Origin: Thermoguttaceae bacterium
GTDB lineage: Bacteria > Planctomycetota > Planctomycetia > Pirellulales > Thermoguttaceae
Assembly (NCBI GenBank): GCA_025062105.1
Contig: JANXAQ010000022.1
Location: forward strand, 1 to 43,313
Direction of reading: 5' to 3'
Length of the DNA stretch: 43,313 nt
In this document: positions 42,433 through 43,313 of the stretch, one piece after another
Layout: each line of letters opens with the position of its first letter
How positions within the stretch are numbered: the stretch's first letter is position 1
Program-made: the position numbers and the translations under genes
The notes under the pieces: generated by a model
Seen by the model: the letters and a program-made list of their open reading frames with translations, nothing else
What the model was told of the DNA's origin: nothing
Databases searched by the model: none

Positions 42433-43313
42433 TTATGGCATCACTTGCCAAACCCATAAGTATGCTGCATCGTCGGTTAAGGGATATAAATGAATGCCAT
42501 AATTCGATTGTGTGGTGCCATCCCAAGGACGCAAATATAACCCAGTAGCTGCATGTACCAGATACACACTATTCAATCCTGCTGGCTTCAGAATCCATAA
42601 GGTGTTCTGATTTGGTTCTGCTTGCTGCGCTGCTACTGCAACTGCATTCGGCTGGCCCGGATAATCATACATGCCCAACCATAAGCCTGAATGCGTATTT
42701 TGAAATTGTACATATCCTTCCGGTGTGGCCTTGACTCGCCAATATGCACTGGGAGCGTCGGGCAGTTGTACAACGTGTTCGTGTGGATTGAGAGCAGTAG
42801 GCGTTTTGACATTGCCTCGTACACTCATTTTTAATTTGCTTTTGCGATTGATGAGCATCAGTGTGCGGTCCGCTAGCTTTTGCGCCAACGCCTTTTCAGA
42901 AGCGGTTGGTTTAACCAAAACCACACTATTTTTTAATGCGTCAAGACGGTTAGCCCATTGCTTTGCCGTTAATCCCGACACTACACCGCAATAGAGCCAT
43001 TGCTCAATCGCCTCCAACTGTTTGGCTAATTTCTCTCGCCCTTGGGCTTTCTCCGACTGAGTCCACAAGCGTTCCGCTTCTGCTAACCGATCCTCCACTG
43101 GCATGGATTCAAACGGCTCATACGTCTGCACAATCTCCCGAACAATCTCTAAACCCAGTTTGCCATCGGAAGCGTCCACCGCCAACCGCTTAGCCGCCTG
43201 CAAAGCGGCAAACCGAACCACTAAATCCGGCTCTTCACGGGCTGTTTTGAAAATGTCTTGGGCCAATTTGCTTTTGGCTTGCGGGGTTTTAGCCTTCGCC
43301 ATCGCTGCCCAAT
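42433..43313 (-). CDS. Protein with C-terminal ricin-type beta-trefoil domain (5' end outside window)
   Basis: The frame is open from the window edge to TAA at 42433-42435. A methionine at 43302 lies inside the same open frame with no ribosome binding site visible, so the true start is probably outside. The first 150 residues are helical (KLAQDIFKTAREEPDLVVRF, EDRLAEAERLWTQSEKAQGR). The last 130 residues form a beta-trefoil pattern: YWRVKATPEGYVQFQNTHSG, LWLGMYDYPGQ, NTLWILKPAGLNSVYLVHAA, GLYLRPWDG and LWVWQVMP, with QxW-like ends typical of carbohydrate-binding ricin B modules. Its 3' end overlaps the truncated glycosyltransferase remnant by read-through only. Function is unknown; sugar binding is likely. 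Confidence 0.72.
   Translation of the reverse strand, partial: WAAMAKAKTPQAKSKLAQDIFKTAREEPDLVVRFAALQAAKRLAVDASDGKLGLEIVREIVQTYEPFESMPVEDRLAEAERLWTQSEKAQGREKLAKQLEAIEQWLYCGVVSGLTAKQWANRLDALKNSVVLVKPTASEKALAQKLADRTLMLINRKSKLKMSVRGNVKTPTALNPHEHVVQLPDAPSAYWRVKATPEGYVQFQNTHSGLWLGMYDYPGQPNAVAVAAQQAEPNQNTLWILKPAGLNSVYLVHAATGLYLRPWDGTTQSNYGIHLYPLTDDAAYLWVWQVMP

Noticed and set aside
1-43313. CRISPR array
   Set aside because: The many repeats are dispersed, differ in length and have inverted ends; no regular repeat-spacer ladder and no cas genes.
1-43313. tRNA or rRNA genes
   Set aside because: No cloverleaf with T-arm GGTTCGA context in a fitting layout and no rRNA core motif were seen. The GGTTCGATATACC near 18424 lacks the other arms.

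Overview
The window reads as part of a planctomycete chromosome, probably a Pirellulales or Thermogutta-like lineage. This is inferred from gene content, not from a marker gene: a DUF6677-type membrane protein, a PQQ-like propeller protein, a GYF/TM2 protein, a DUF4962/heparinase protein, a Tat-exported Asp-box protein, a PEP-CTERM remnant, a split AmmeMemoRadiSam set, and several short proline/lysine-rich lipoproteins. Coding density is low. About 24 intact or edge-truncated genes lie between long non-coding stretches.

Layout. 1-272: start of a DNA methyltransferase on the minus strand. 2402-5897: a coiled-coil protein, then a Sua5/YrdC-LMW phosphatase fusion translationally coupled to rpiB. 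6977-10344: AMMECR1-MEMO fusion and radical SAM enzyme of the AmmeMemoRadiSam set (minus strand), separated by inserted repeats. 12319-17073: DUF4962/heparinase protein and a lipoprotein with its terminator. 17171-20135: three kilobases without genes, containing a candidate structured RNA or orphan terminator. 20136-25886: kdsA overlapping a transglutaminase-like/TPR lipoprotein, an exported Asp-box protein, and a GYF/TM2 membrane protein. 26181-29153: a PEP-CTERM remnant, then a minus-strand pair of trypsin-like and permuted papain-like proteins. 30116-39081 (minus strand): glycoside-hydrolase-like protein, YjbQ, a trkA/small membrane protein/DUF6677 cluster, a lipoprotein, and a PQQ-like propeller protein. 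39255-40627: NAD-dependent epimerase convergent with a HIT protein. 40884-42432: a decayed three-gene sugar-modification operon. 42433-43313: a ricin-like protein running off the end.

The most striking content is non-coding. At least six families of short inverted-terminal-repeat elements (called A to F here) fill most intergenic space, with about 45 copies or fragments. Family A (about 148 bp, ends CTCGACTTTTGCC) and family B (about 155 bp, ends AGGCTGTCC) are flanked in many copies by identical 5-bp direct repeats. These repeats differ from copy to copy (CTTAG, CTAAG, CTAAA, GTAAG, CTGAG, CTAGG, CTAAC), so they look like target-site duplications. A and B share the same target pattern and form head-to-tail chains in which one 5-bp repeat separates each pair of elements (best at 6005-6620 and 22962-23425). 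Family C (about 190 bp) shows 4-bp duplications and one C copy inserted inside another. No transposase gene is present, so the elements look like non-autonomous MITEs moved from elsewhere.

All positions and similarities were read by eye. Element borders are reliable to a few bases where direct repeats are visible and less so for degenerate copies.
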